Positions 47,022-58,680 of a stretch of 64,000 nucleotides of DNA are shown piece after piece (the first letter of the stretch is position 1; each line of letters begins with the position of its first letter). Location of the stretch: NCBI RefSeq assembly GCF_947179515.1, contig NC_067472.1, positions 108,922,506-108,986,505 of the forward strand. The letters run 5' to 3'. The translations under genes and the position numbers were made by a program. The notes beneath the pieces are model-generated. The model saw only the letters and a program-made list of their open reading frames with translations, had not been told where the DNA came from and searched no databases. The DNA is from Apodemus sylvaticus (taxonomy: Eukaryota > Chordata > Mammalia > Rodentia > Muridae).

Positions 47022-47054
<33 letters not shown>

Positions 47055-47115
47055 AAAACCCAACTCTGGTTCTCTAGAATGGTACCAAGTGCTCATAACT
47101 GCATCTCTCCAACAC
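46885..47115 (-). mobile_element. B3-like SINE interrupted by (CAA)n
   Basis: gattccctggagctggaatt at one side, gctcataactgcatctctcc at the other. Confidence 0.6.
47024..47054 (+). repeat. (CAA)n microsatellite
   Basis: About ten AAC/CAA units, inserted within a B3-like SINE in intron 1. Confidence 0.95.
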
Positions 47116-47406
47116 ACATGTTGTAAGTGAAAGAATATCTGCTACCTATTGGACATGTGTCATGTTAAAAATAAAAGCTTACTTCTTTCATATACTGTCT
47201 TGTTTCCTTCTCATAAAAGTCCTAATGCTTATCATGCCTCTCTCACAAATAAGCAAACGTGGCTCTGGGCTGTTAAATGAAAGTCACAGTGCTGACGAAC
47301 TGTGTTCAAGTGTGAACAAAGGTTATTCGGCTACAACGGGACTGCACACCATAAAGCACAGCCCACTCAGTCTCATGTTCAGGGCATTGCATCCCACCCA
47401 GGCCCA

Positions 47407-47765
47407 AAGGCACTGTCTGAGTTAGGGTTTCACTGCTGTGTACAGACACCATGACCAATGCAAGTTTGATAAAAGACAACATTTAACTGGGGCTGGCTTA
47501 CAGGCTCAGAGGTTCAGTCCACATCATCAAGGCAGAAACATGGGAACATCCAGGCAGATATGGTGCAGGAGGAGCTGAGAGTTCTACATCTTCATTTGAA
47601 GGCTGCTGGTGGAAGACTAACTTCCAGGCAACTAGGGTGAGGGTCTTAAGCCCACACCCACAGTGACACGCCTACTCCAACAAGGCCACACCTCCTAATA
47701 GGGTCACTCCCTGGGCCAATCCCATATGAACCATTAAAGGCACCCACATTTGCTCAGCCTCAGTC
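47407..47765 (+). mobile_element. Rodent interspersed repeat (RMER/URR type)
   Basis: gagttagggtttcactgctg to gggccaatcccatatgaacc; contains atggtgcaggaggagctgag and gtgacacgcctactccaaca. It is a common murine repeat whose exact family I cannot name. Confidence 0.55.
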
Positions 47766-48244
47766 AACAGCAACTCCCAAAGCACCACTCTTATTTTTAT
47801 TTGTTGGAAAGCTAACATGGAGCACTTTTGAGGTGCTTCTGTCCCAAATTCTAAGTACTGTGCTATTTAACCCTTACAAAGGCTAAACAAAGTGGCTGTG
47901 GACATTTGTGAAAAGAACACTTAGAAAAATTTAAAAGATAATCCAGGTAGAAAAAAAAAATGATCAGGTAGTACACTTGGGACTCAGATACAGTTAGTAT
48001 TCTGAAGTGTCAACGCGCCTTCTAGACTGCCATGTCTTCCCCATCCTGCCGGGAATGCATCCTGCCGCTATGTCTAACCCTACCTGGGGATACCATCCTC
48101 CAAGACAGCCTGACATGCAGGTAACACCTTCTTGAGCTCCACACAGCTCAGAAACTCCCTGTTTTTTTATAGGTCTTTATTCACACCATTAATAACCACC
48201 ACATTGCTGTAAACTAGGGCTAAACAGAAATATAATGTGAGTTT

Positions 48245-48455
48245 TACAGTTAGCTCCAAGGTTAACAGCACTTTCTTCTCTTTCAGAGGACCCAAGTTTG
48301 GTTCCTATTACCTTCTGGGGAAGCTCACAACTCCTTGAAACTCCAGCTCCAAGGGATCTCACACCATCTATGGCTTTCCACAGGTACACCTACCTATGTG
48401 TCATATCTCAAACAGACACATACATATAAATACAAAATAAAATTAATCTTTAAAA
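48245..48455 (+). mobile_element. B3-like SINE
   Basis: cagaggacccaagtttggtt and gaaactccagctccaaggga; its A-rich tail is the target of the next B2. Confidence 0.75.
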
Positions 48456-48466
48456 AGATTTGTCCT

Positions 48467-48644
48467 GGGCTGGAGAGATGGCTCAGTGGTTAAGAGCACC
48501 GACTGCTCTTCCAGAGGTCTTGAGTTCAAATCCCAGCAACCACATGGTATAACAAGATCTGACGCCCTAGAGTGACTGAAGACAGACAGTTACAGTGCAC
48601 TTACATATAATAAATAAATAAATAAATAAATCAGAGTTAAAAAA
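48467..48644 (+). mobile_element. B2 SINE with 15-bp target-site duplication
   Basis: gggctggagagatggctcag to an AAAT/poly(A) tail. Flanked by identical 15-mers aaaaagatttgtcct at 48,452-48,466 and 48,645-48,659. It is missing a short segment after ccacatggt. Confidence 0.95.
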
Positions 48645-48659
48645 AAAAAGATTTGTCCT

Positions 48660-50029
48660 TACAGTAAAAGTAAAAGTAGGCAATGAATAACATGCTATTC
48701 AACCAATTATTCTCTGAATATCATTCACATGTAAAAATACTTTATATATATTTATTATATTTATATTTTTATATTTCTTTACTCTTCAGAGTTATGTATT
48801 TTACTCTTACAACACACCTCCATATAGCTGAAACACACCTTAGGTGCTCAGCGCCACAAGTGGTTAGCAGTTTCCATATTACACTGCTAAGCACCCAAGT
48901 AAAAGAAGGCCTGTTACTTGGGTAGTAGGTTCAGTTCATCTGTGAATCTCCTTTTGATCATCACACAAATGATAAAACTAGTGCATGTCAAAATAATCAA
49001 AGAGTACAGCAAACAGTTTTGATAACTTTGACTGGGATCATGGAACAAGTATGAAACCGAAATAAACACAAGGAAGAACAGCTTGGTCATACTGCTGGAT
49101 ACCAAGAATATATAGATAAGACCAATTAGTGTGTTTCAGGCATTCAAGAAGAAACAGCCAAGCACCAGTCTTATTCTTTCTGTGCCTTTAGGGATCTATT
49201 CAAAGCTGCCACAAATAACAGCAGCTAACATTGACTGAGAGGCCTCTGTTCTAAATACCCTGTACTCATTAACCCGTTTAATTTTCAGAACTCTCCAAAA
49301 TATAGACTATAATCTCCATTTTCATAAGAGAAACTGGGGCCTGAGGCCCTTTCGTGACAAGCTATGTAGCAGGTCAAGCGAATTAAGCCAAGGCAACTGC
49401 AGCCTTTAGCTTGTCAAACTACAACATTCTGCTCTTTCTCCTACTTTAATCTCCCGGGCCTAGGTGACTGAAACTGAAAACACATGGGTTCTCCTGTGTC
49501 CAACTTGTGTCCAATGAGCCACAATGAGGGACTGAGATTAGCTATGAATACAGCCCAACACGGACTGGTAAACTTCGAGACTTTGTAACTGAAGGGTAGA
49601 AGCCGTAACTCGATGGGCTCAAGTATGAACTTGGTAGGTGAAAACATCATGGTGCAATGTCAAAAGGCTGAACACACCTGGGACCACTATTTCCTGCCAG
49701 CCAGGTGAACAGGAAAAGGGAAAGACAGAATTTCTGCTCTCAAGGAACTAGGGCAAGACATCGCATGTTATTACTACAAAGATAGATGAAAGAAAGAAGG
49801 AAAGAAAGTTTTCATTTCAAATTTTCCGCAGGATTAAAGCGTTTAGAAGTAACGCCTAGGTGTCATGAAAAGTTCGGCTGCCGCACTTCTAATCGTCAGA
49901 ACGATCTGCAAAAATAACAGTACGGTCCCAGAAATGTGAACCTTCGAGACGCCTTCACTTCCAACTTTGCTCTGCCCAAGCTTGGTCCAATGGGACAGCT
50001 CTGAGCCGAGCAAGCTCAGGCAGCAGTCT
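48660..50029. other. Intron 1 unique stretch
   Basis: Repeat-poor. It contains a 63-codon hydrophobic open frame on the minus strand (48,914-49,105) that I could not match to any family. Confidence 0.5.
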
Positions 50030-50620
50030 TTGCACACACCCACCTGCACCGTTACGCACTCCCCACTCGCGTCCAGGACCCTGAGGGCGTCCCTCACGCG
50101 CATTTTGGCAGACGCGCGGGGCCTGGGGCAGGAAACGGAGGAACAGAGGCGCAGCGCGCCGAGTAGGCGCCGGGCCCCGAGCATGGCGAGACCGGCCAGG
50201 GTTGGTTCCAAGGAACAGCCGGGGTACGTCTCGGCTCGCAGTCCGCCGGAGCAGCCTTCTTCACCGGCGCAGTCCTGCTGTCAGGCTCTCGTGTCGCCCT
50301 TCCCTCCGCGCCCCGAGCAGTTCCTGCAGGACCCCTCCGCGTCTCCCTCCCGCAAGCACGTAAGGTCCAACTACACAGAACACGGAGGTGGGACCTGAGC
50401 GCAAACCCAGAATTAAAGCACGTTGCAATTGAGCTACGTCACCCCGTCCGCGCTCCTAGGTCATCACGCTAGGTGGAGTCTGAGACTGAGCATGCGTGAT
50501 TGTGTCCCGGAGCTTTGTGAGGCGGGCCAAGGGGCGGGGTGATAAGCGCGGGGCGGGTGGGGGCAGTGCAGGATTTGAGGTGGGCGGGGCTAAGGCGCAA
50601 GGCTTTCTCAGATTTCTCAG
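50030..50620 (-). promoter_or_regulatory. Nars2: Nars2 CpG-island promoter
   Basis: CpG-dense block spanning exon 1 and its 5' flank in an otherwise CpG-poor window. No TATA box is seen on the minus strand. Candidate sites upstream of the ATG are a CRE-like TGACGTA (50,435-50,441, minus strand), an NRF1-like GCATGCGTG near 50,490, and three GC-box sequences (50,531-50,540, 50,551-50,560, 50,582-50,590). This is typical of a housekeeping, nuclear-encoded mitochondrial gene. The transcription start is not visible. No second gene is recognisable on the plus strand, so bidirectionality is unproven. Confidence 0.75.
50044..50184 (-). CDS. Nars2: Nars2 exon 1 (start codon, mitochondrial targeting peptide)
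   Basis: First coding exon of mitochondrial asparaginyl-tRNA synthetase, which charges mt-tRNA(Asn) with asparagine in the matrix. It has 47 codons, starting at the ATG at 50,184 and ending at a CAG|gtgggt donor (phase 0). The first 31 residues have many Arg/Leu/Ser and no acidic residue until Asp32, as in a cleavable presequence. Residues about 25-47 lead into the OB-fold. The ATG has a purine (G) at -3, and 47 codons equals the exon 1 length I recall for human NARS2. The frame stays open upstream of the ATG through a TTG codon, but nothing supports a longer start. The exon sits in a CpG-rich block. Identity rests on co-linearity with exons 2-5. Confidence 0.93.
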
Positions 50621-50929
50621 AAGCTTCTGGGTCATCGCTGGGACGACTGAGGAATACTGACAAATATGGGCAGTATTGACAGATGCAGAAGGCAAATGCC
50701 TGTGCAGAGTCTTTGGGGTGGAAAGGAGTTCTGAACTGTGGGGAAGTCAGTCTCCTGTCCTAGTACCTGTTGAAGTCACTGTTGTATGATATCCAAACAC
50801 TCCATTGCTTATAAAGGAGCTTTGCCTGCCAGAATCGACAAGTCTTTCTCTTGCTTGCATTTGTTTGAACTGAAAACAATGACCTTTGCATATATTCAGC
50901 TACATTTTAAGTTTACACAAAAATTATTT

Positions 50930-51360
50930 CTTAAATAACTCAGACTCTTGGTTAGCATTCTGTCTAAACTCCACCCCATAATTTCCTGGCAACAGCCAGG
51001 TATGCTCCTCCCTACAGTTACCTGGCAACAGCCAGGTAGGGACCCACTATAAAAGGGATTGCTTGCTCCTTCCTCTCTCTCTTGTTCTCTTATTTCTCTC
51101 TTGTCTTCTTGGGCTCTTCCCTTCTCCCCTCCCTTTCCGATTCCCTTCCCCCTCTCTCCACATGTTCTTGCCCGGCCTCTACTTTTCTACTCTTTCTTTT
51201 TCTCTGCCTCAACTATCCTCTTAACTCCCCTTCCCACGCCCTGAATAAACTCTATTCCATACTATACCATCATGCTGCTGGTCCCTCAGGGGGAAGGGAT
51301 ACCTTGGCATGGGACCGCTGAGACACCCCCTTCCCCCATACCTCACCACAAAACCATAGA
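50930..51360 (+). mobile_element. ERV solo LTR upstream of Nars2
   Basis: LTR-like unit with a TATA box (tataaaagg, 51,048-51,056), a CT-rich leader and AATAAA (51,244-51,249). Just before the TATA are two exact copies of the 18-mer cctggcaacagccaggta (50,985-51,002; 51,021-51,038), each able to form a hairpin. It lies about 750-1,180 bp upstream of the Nars2 ATG and points away from the gene. Family not assigned. Confidence 0.65.
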
Positions 51361-51931
51361 ACATGACCCCTTTCTCTTTATCTTTTTATAAACACATCAC
51401 ACATGATAATGATTTATCTAGTTAAATAAGAAAAGGTCAAAATAAGGAGTAATTAAGTTGCCGCTGTGAGACACCATAGTACTGTCCATCAGGAGCTTAT
51501 GGTGTAAAGACGATGCTTGGGAGAGAGACAGAGAGGAAGAGATAGAGACATGGAGACAGGCAAAGATTCAGAGGCAGTGAGACAGAAACAGAAATCATTA
51601 CATTATAACCAGCAAGAGCACACATAGATATGGCTACAGAGTGACTGTGGAGCGGCAACCCAGAGAAAGATAATTAGGCTGAGTTTGGAGGAAAGTTAGA
51701 ATTTTGCCAGATGAGAATGTCAGAAAATTTCCTGTGAGAAGAGGAAAGGAAAATCTGCTGGGAAGAAAAATGGCCTAAAAGAATTGCAGAACTCTTCTCT
51801 AAACAGACTTGAAAATATCTCCAATAAAAATACTTTAGGCACTTCTGGAATCTTGAGAAAGGAAAAAGCAGAAACGTGTAGCCTTCCAAATATGTAGATA
51901 TAGCATATATCTTAAAGTATAAAAGTATATT
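51361..51931. other. Intergenic, no feature seen
   Basis: An AG-rich patch at 51,510-51,590; otherwise unremarkable. Confidence 0.55.
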
Positions 51932-52465
51932 AGAAGCATGCAATAAGGACAAATGCTCCACTATGTTCATAGCAGCCCTATTTATAATAGCCAGAAACTG
52001 GAAAGAACCCAGATGTCCCTCAACGAAGGAATGGATACAGAAAATGTGGTATATATACACAATGGAGTACTACTCAGCAGTTAAAAACAATGAATTAATG
52101 AAATTCTTAGGCAAATGGTTGGATCTGGAAAATATCATCCCAAGTGAGGTAACCCAGTCACAAAAGAACACACATAGAATACAGTCACTGATAAGTGGAT
52201 ATTAACTCAGAAACTCTGAATGCCCAAGACACAACTCACATATCAAATGACTCCCAAGAAGAAGCAAGGAGAGGTCCCTGGTCCTGAAAAGGCTTGTTCC
52301 AGCATTGTAGGGGAGTACCAGGACAGAGAAGTAGGAGGGGGTTGATAGGATAATGGGTGGGGTGAAGAGGGCTTAGGGAACTTATGGGGGAGGGGGAACT
52401 GGGAAAGGGAAAATCATTTGGAATGTAAACATAGAATATAGAAAATTTTAAAAAAGAAAAAGAAA
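51932..52465 (+). mobile_element. LINE-1 3' fragment
   Basis: About 530 bp of L1: the ORF2 C-terminal stretch (AALFIIARNWKEPRCPSTKE, ending LISGY at 52,205), then 3' UTR and an A-rich tail. It is intergenic, upstream of Nars2. Flanking aaaagtatat/aaaagtgtat may be a decayed target-site duplication. Confidence 0.85.
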
Positions 52466-53352
52466 AAAAGTGTATCCGGTAGCCCCTCACACCAAAGATT
52501 AAAACCAGCAACCAGCAGGCTCAGTTTCTCTTCAGGTTATTTTTTTCTGTCTCATCTTCTTTCTTCCTCCTCTTTGCTCTGCTAGATTTTAAGAACCACG
52601 GTCTAAGTCTCAGGGAGACTATCTTCCTCTATGCAAGCCAAAGGGTTAATCAGAAAAGTAAGCAAAGGACCATTGTTCAGTAACCAAGGAAAAGGGGCCC
52701 AATGGGTGAATGTGTAGCAATGGTAATCTCTACTGGGGTGAAAACTGGCCATTGCCCACAAGCCTTGTGCTCAGATCCAACTGCCCCCTTTTATCTTTTA
52801 CTGTGTCACATTCTATCATCTTCTGATTTGTTTTCAGTGTTTGGATTCACACTTCTGCCTTTAGATTCATCACCTTCCTGATAGCAGCAGGAATGACATT
52901 TCTAACATGAATGTCGTACTGTGCCAGCTATAATGATAGGCAGAGTGTCGCAGAGTGGCTGTTCCATGCCAAGAACTCCCCATGTCTTAACTCCACCATC
53001 ACAATCGCTCTTGCTTAGAAGAAACTGAAGCTTAGAGCTTTGGCTGTATACCCCAAGTTACTTAACAGTCTCGTTCCCTCCATGTTCTTACTCATTTTGT
53101 TACTCTAGTGATTAAACACCCATGAATTGTTCCTCCTACAACGTAAAGACTTGTCTACTAGACTTTCTCTGATTCACAAAGTTTCCTGAAGTGGCTTGGA
53201 GTGAGAAACAAAAATGAAATATCTATGGTTTTACCCTCTAGTATTTCCTATCTTCTGTGCAGTGAATTATGTCAGTGTTGTTTCTGAACTCTGTGAAGGA
53301 TTATTTTTTTCACCATGATTGTGTACTTTATTTACATGAGAATAGCATACAA

Positions 53353-53388
<36 letters not shown>

Positions 53389-53539
53389 CCCAACATTACT
53401 CTTGGAAATTTAAGCAAAATAACCCACTATCTGGGTCATAGGAAGGAAACTTACATAAACCCTCCATGGAAGCTTCCCAGCTGCTGGGTTCCCACTACCC
53501 AGAGGCCCACTGGGTTCCTCTCCAGAGGTGGCACACACC
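52466..53539. other. Intergenic, no gene seen
   Basis: Only the (AC)n at 53,355-53,385 is recognisable. The part below 53,540 may include diverged 3' UTR of the Nelfcd retrocopy. Confidence 0.5.
53355..53385 (+). repeat. (AC)n microsatellite
   Basis: 31 bp of uninterrupted AC, intergenic. Confidence 0.95.
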
Positions 53540-54470
53540 TAACTGGCATGTGACATGTAGCATAGAGACACACTGCAATACAGAGGAGGTGTCTACCACA
53601 GAAGCTACCTTTGAGAAAAGCTTCCTGCTCCTTCCCAGCTGACCCTGCTTCCAGGAGGCCGGTGGAACCTCTTTACAGAGCAGCTTCCTGAACCAGTCCT
53701 CTGGTTCCCCTACTCCTCGGGCACAGAAGGTTCAGCTTCAGTTATAGATGCTCTTAGTTCACCTCTATGAAGTTAGAGTTGCAGTGAGCAATGAACTCCG
53801 TCACGGGGTCATGCTCGCCCTCTGCCTTGGTGGTACCCGAGATGCTGTCATTTTTCCAAAATGGGGAGGAAAAGTTGCACAATCTGAGGTGTATGGAAGG
53901 GCGATGACATCCAAAACCTCAGTGACAAAGTAGCGGATGGGTGAGATGCCGGTGTCCAGCTTCTCCAAACATTTGAGGATATAACTGGAAGGACATAGCC
54001 GCTCAGCACCATCCTGCCCAGCAGGGTCTTTTTCAACTCGAGCCGCTCCACCACTTCTAGCTGGGAGTTGCTTGGTCTCAAAAAGCTTAACAAGCAGCTG
54101 CAGAACCTGGGCGTGCAGGAGCTGGTGGCAGGGGCTGATCTCATCCAACAAGGGCAGGTAAACTGGGGTGTGGTCAGTCTTCAGCTGGAAGTACCTTGGC
54201 TCCAATCAACCCACTTGAGCACGTCCATTGCTACCACCGGAAACTTAATGCATTGATAAAGTGTGTTCAGCTCAGCCACCAGCTCAGAGGCCCCTTTGTT
54301 CCCATTGCAGCACAGATTGTGGACAGTTTCTACAGCCTTGAGCTCGTCTCTGCTAATGCTAGCCCAACTTGTTCTTCTTCCAGGTCTCAACCACACCAGC
54401 AGCATAAGCCAGGATGTGGATGTACTTGTGCTTGTAATCCTGGGTGATCTTGGCTGCCAGCCTTCATGGA
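53540..54470 (-). pseudogene. Truncated processed pseudogene of Nelfcd (Th1l)
   Basis: The minus strand reads as the C-terminal third of NELF-C/D, a subunit of the negative elongation factor that pauses RNA polymerase II. Recognisable blocks in gene order are KHKYIHILAYA, KAVETVHNLCC, NKGASELVAEL, FPVVAMDVLKWVDW, LLHAQVLQLLVKLFET, IRYFVTEVLDVIA, and the end VTEFIAHC with a stop at 53,754-53,756. No introns separate them, so it is a retrocopy. It is broken by frameshifts (around 54,020-54,060 and 53,870), an internal stop near 54,350 and loss of the 5' two thirds. Possible 3' UTR runs down to about 53,540; no clear poly(A) tail is seen. An ERV LTR fragment abuts its 5' side. Confidence 0.85.
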
Positions 54471-54489
54471 CCTGTTCATGCAGTTGCTC

Positions 54490-55085
54490 TTCAAGCCAAC
54501 AGAAGATGTTTTGTTATAACAAGCACATGAAAGGATGCATGATGCTCAGAAGGAATATAAACATGACCCACAGACACTGGGAACTCCGAGCACTGGTTTG
54601 CTTTGCTCTGCCTCTCTATTCTTCGCAAATGACATGCATGTATTGGTTCACCTTACATTGGGCTGCTGAGCTCTGCTTGTGGTGACAACATTGAGAAACT
54701 TTCCAAAGAATGTCTAGTGAAGTTTCTGCAGCTCTTGCATCTTCTACAGTCTCAAGCAAGTTGGGGAGAGCCTTGGGGTTTCTTCTGGATTGAACTGCTC
54801 TTGCTGGTTCATATGTGGTGATTGCCAAGTGGACTGGACTGCAGTTGCTGGTTTGTGTGTGGTGTCTGCCCAGAGAACTGGACTGCAGCTGCTGATTCAT
54901 GTTTGGCGTTTGCTACTGGACTGAATTGCTGTTATCTTGACAATGAAGATTGGACTCTCCCCCAAAGAACTATTTCTAAACACGTCTACTCCCCCCTGCC
55001 CGTGTCATAATAACTTTTCTCTTCCACTTCCTCTGGTGGGCTAAAGGATCGGTTGAACTCTTATTAAAGTAGATGGGAAAAAATT
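54490..55085 (+). mobile_element. ERV LTR fragment related to the 23.7-24.5 kb LTR
   Basis: Shares acatgaaaggatgcatgatg-type text and the repeated ctgcagctgctgattcatg motif (three diverged copies at 54,780-54,905) with the LTR in intron 5. It directly abuts the Nelfcd pseudogene. No TATA box is obvious. Confidence 0.5.
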
Positions 55086-55891
55086 ATGCCTACGCATAGA
55101 TAGATGTTCATATCACCACAGAAAACATGGATCACACTTGTTGTCAGTGTGAATGCATTAGTTATAAACTCAGAGTCACCAATAATGAGTCAGTGTTGCA
55201 TGGAGGAAAGGAAGTTTGGGGGGCATTGCTACTTGATATACAGAGACTTGAATTTCCTACTTTTCTCTCCCTGTGTCTTCTGTTGTTCCTGGCTATCTCT
55301 TGTATGAGTCTGACTCTGTGCCTTCCTGGAAGCTGTCAACTCGACTGTGTGTGTATATGTGTGTATGTGTGTGTGTCCCTAACAAGGGGCTTTGCTCTGT
55401 GTTCACTGAAAAAGAACGTATCACATGAAGAAGGAATGAAGGCTGCTTTACAAAATTTTTCAGTAGTGTTTTACAAGGGATTAAATCACTGACTCCAACT
55501 GACCCAGATAACAAACAATATTACAAACACCATTGTTTATGAAGCAATATTCTTTATGTTATGTTCAACATGTATAATGGATACTCATTTTATGGGTCCA
55601 ATTTCATCCTATTTGCTGTTTTCAGCAAATGATTTTTATGACATTACTCAAGGGTGAGGGTCATAGAAGAGCACATAGTTTAAAATTACAGATATGTATT
55701 AACTTAGGCTGTAAAGCTGATTAGATGGGAAATAAAGGCAAGTAAGGTTGGTTATTATTCTCTTAAAGGCATGTTAAATAAACAGGCCAGTACACAGAAG
55801 GAGAGCTACTTAAGTGACCTGCTTAAGCAGTCTTAAGGTCAATTAGCTATTATCTGTGGCTGTGAGGTTCACAGCTTAGAATGTAAGGGAT
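55086..55891. other. Intergenic, no gene seen
   Basis: A short TG-rich stretch at 55,348-55,376; no coding or repeat identity. Confidence 0.55.
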
Positions 55892-56025
55892 ATGCTTCTG
55901 TGTAGTCCTGGTTATCCTGGAACTCACTCTATAGACCAGGCTGGCCTCAAGCTCAGAGATCTACCTTTCTCTGCCTCTCAAGTGCTGGGACTAAAGGCAC
56001 GTGCCACCATGCCCTGCAAATATAT
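55892..56025 (-). mobile_element. B1 SINE
   Basis: tatagaccaggctggcctca and aagtgctgggactaaaggca; reverse copy. Confidence 0.9.
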
Positions 56026-56714
56026 TTATCTTATTGCATTGTCACACATCATATTGCTGGAGATTTTTGAAAGGGACTCTTTACATTTAGGAGTGATTGG
56101 ACATAACTGGAAGAGACAGATTACCACTACCTCTGATTTTGTCCTGTTAATTCTAGATACTTATTAACTAACTCGCTGACTCATTGGCAGGGGCTTGCAT
56201 TTCCTAAAATGGAGTTGAATATGAATTATAACTTCCACTGCACATAGGTCAGTGTGTGAAGTACATCGATTTTTATGCCTTAGTATTTGGGGATAAATTG
56301 TAAAATAATTGCCTGAGTTTTCACTGCTGAGGTCGAAGGAAAGTTTAAAATGCTTTTGCTATTCCATGAATAACAGAAAATGCATAAAACATAAGTGTGC
56401 AGTTACGGAGTATTTGTAAAGTGGGACTTGTGTAAACAGTGCATGGGTCAAGGCAAAGAGCTCGGCCACACAGTATTTTTGCTAGCTCACCTTTTCAGTT
56501 ACAGCTTTCCTGCCCACCAGGGTTGCTAATTACCAAACCTTTCTTTGGTTGTAATTTTCTTTATAATTTAACAAGCTAACTACATAGCCTAAACATTATA
56601 ATTTCATTTTACCTATATTTGAACTCGTGCAAATAAAATCTTGCAGAATATATTACACTGTGTGTGACTTATTTGCTCAACATTATTTTCATGTGGCCCA
56701 GCTATATCATTGCC

Positions 56715-57000
56715 TTGAGCTACACAGTAGTCTCCCTTCATTCATCTTCACTTTCCCTCTCTATAATTTCAGGTTGACCCGTGGGCCACCACAGTCCAAA
56801 ATGTTAAACAGAAAATTACAGAAATAATTCAAAGGTCTTAAGTAGGGTTATCAGTCTGAGAACAACGTGAACTCTCATAGAGTCTGCGTCCTCTCCTGCT
56901 GGCCATCTCTTTGCCCTGTATATCCATCCTGTTATATATACCATCTGTCTGTTAGTCACTGTGGCCATGTCATTTACTGAATCAAAAATCACAGTACAAG
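56715..57000 (+). mobile_element. Tigger-like (TcMar) DNA transposon fragment
   Basis: atgttaaacagaaaattaca then gttagtcactgtggccatgt and aaaaatcacagtac resemble a Tigger-family terminal region. It is old and non-coding. Confidence 0.5.
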
Positions 57001-57002
57001 GC

Positions 57003-57315
57003 AGGGAAGATGACTCAGGAGGTAGTAAAGTACTTGCCATGCAAGCCTGTGCACCAAACTTTGGACCCCCAGAGCCCATGTAAAAGCTGTGTAGCTGTGG
57101 CAGCTGGCCTGTGATCCCAACCCACCGGGAAGCTGAGAGGAGGAACCCCCAGAGCTAGGTGGCCAAGGAGACTAGCCAAAGGAGAAAGTTCTTGGTTCAA
57201 GTGAGAGACCTTGCCTCAATATATAAGATGGTGAGTGACTGAGAAAGACACTCTCTGTCAATCTTGGACCTCCACAAGTACATGTGAACATATATACACA
57301 CATGCATGAACACAC
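57003..57315 (+). mobile_element. B4A-like SINE
   Basis: ID-like head (gtacttgccatgcaagcctg) fused to a B1-like body and an AC/AT tail. Confidence 0.7.
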
Positions 57316-58364
57316 CATACATATATACAAAAATCCATGGTCTATATGAGGTTTGGGATGCTATTTGGCTTCAGGCCATTCACTGGGGGAACTATAACAT
57401 ACCCTCAAGGAAAGGGAGCTGTACTGAAGCTACTTCATATTTTCATGATGTGTATTGTCTCATTTAGCCAATGTAAGCACATTAGTCCATCTTTTGGTTA
57501 TTTGAACAAACAAGTAAACAAACGAGAAAATCTGATCCTGAATAATATCTCCTGAAAAGAGGTTTCACAGTCTTGGAGTCTGTAAGTCCAAGGGCGAGCA
57601 GTTCCGTCTGTTTGAACTATGGTGAAAGCCCCTAGATTATGTCACACCATGGTGGGTGGCATCACTATGGGAGTGTGTGAGATTACACAGGGTGTTAGAA
57701 AGTCACAGAAAGTTTCAGAGCCAATGGTTTCTCCTTTTGCTCTTGTTTTGCTGTTGCCACTGCATGATCAATGCCAGCCTGTAGAGTGAGCTTCAAGGTA
57801 GAAACTTAAAGCTTAAAATTACACTGTACATTATTCAAGATTGGTTCTGGCTATTTGTAAATATGTTTGTGCATGGCTAACCTCAAGCTTCAAACCAGAA
57901 AAGAACGTAATACTTTAGGAATGGTCTCACCCCATTACAGCAGAGTTAATCTCTTCCCAAAGCAGTGCCCTTAATCACCTAACCACCTCCCACTAGGATC
58001 CATTTCTTAAATGCCTCACCGTGCTTTAATGCCTCTGCACACTGCAATCAAGCCTCCAGCAAATGAACCCTTGAGGGACGACCTACTCTGAAGCCATAGC
58101 AATAACTACATTTTTGTATCCATTTTGTTAATGGACATTTAGTTTGCTTCTACTTCAGAGCTCTTAAGAGTAACATTGTTGCAAATGCTTTTATATATAA
58201 CTCATTATAAACATGCATCACTTAACTTTAGAATAACTTCTAAGACTTAAATTATTATAGTATAGGATTTTAAATCTTTGGCTGTAATTAAAAAAAAAAA
58301 AGACAGCTTTTCCAAAGTGTCATCTTCCAGACTTTGCATAATTAACATCCTCTTAACTTACCTG
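57316..58364. other. Intergenic, probable old repeats
   Basis: Text around 57,930-58,085 (cctcccactaggatccattt) resembles old interspersed repeats but I cannot name one. A 68-bp piece at 57,845-57,912 resembles 59,296-59,364. Confidence 0.4.
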
Positions 58365-58680
58365 TGCGTGTGTGTGTGTGCATTGGGGGTGGAATCAGGG
58401 CTCTCTACATATTGCATAAGTGCTCTACCACTGAGATACTTTCCTGACCTCCTTCTCAGACTTAAAATTAAATTATGTATATGTGTGTGCCTGCTTGTCT
58501 GCACACACACAATCTGTGTGCAGTATCCATAGAGACCTGATGATGTCAGGTGCCCTTGAATTGGAGTTAGCCATTGTTGTAAGCCATTCATAGGATATAG
58601 GTATTAGGAAGTAAATTCTGGACCTCTGAAAGAGCAGTAAGTGCTCTCAAGTGTTGAACCACTCTCTAACCTCTATCAGA
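58365..58680 (-). mobile_element. ID/B4-like and B2-like SINEs, adjacent
   Basis: ID-like 58,365-58,445 (agtgctctaccactgagata), B2-like 58,475-58,680 (gagcagtaagtgctctcaag); both reversed. Confidence 0.6.

Noticed and set aside
48914..49105. 63-codon hydrophobic minus-strand frame in intron 1, ending NLLPK
   Set aside because: Two membrane-like stretches, but no family recognised, no splice context and AT-rich DNA favours hydrophobic codons. Not convincing as a gene.
49967..50398. 143-codon plus-strand frame over the CpG island
   Set aside because: Antisense to Nars2 exon 1; CpG islands are poor in stop codons. No family resemblance.
54263..54685. 140-codon plus-strand frame
   Set aside because: Antisense of the Nelfcd pseudogene running into an LTR fragment.
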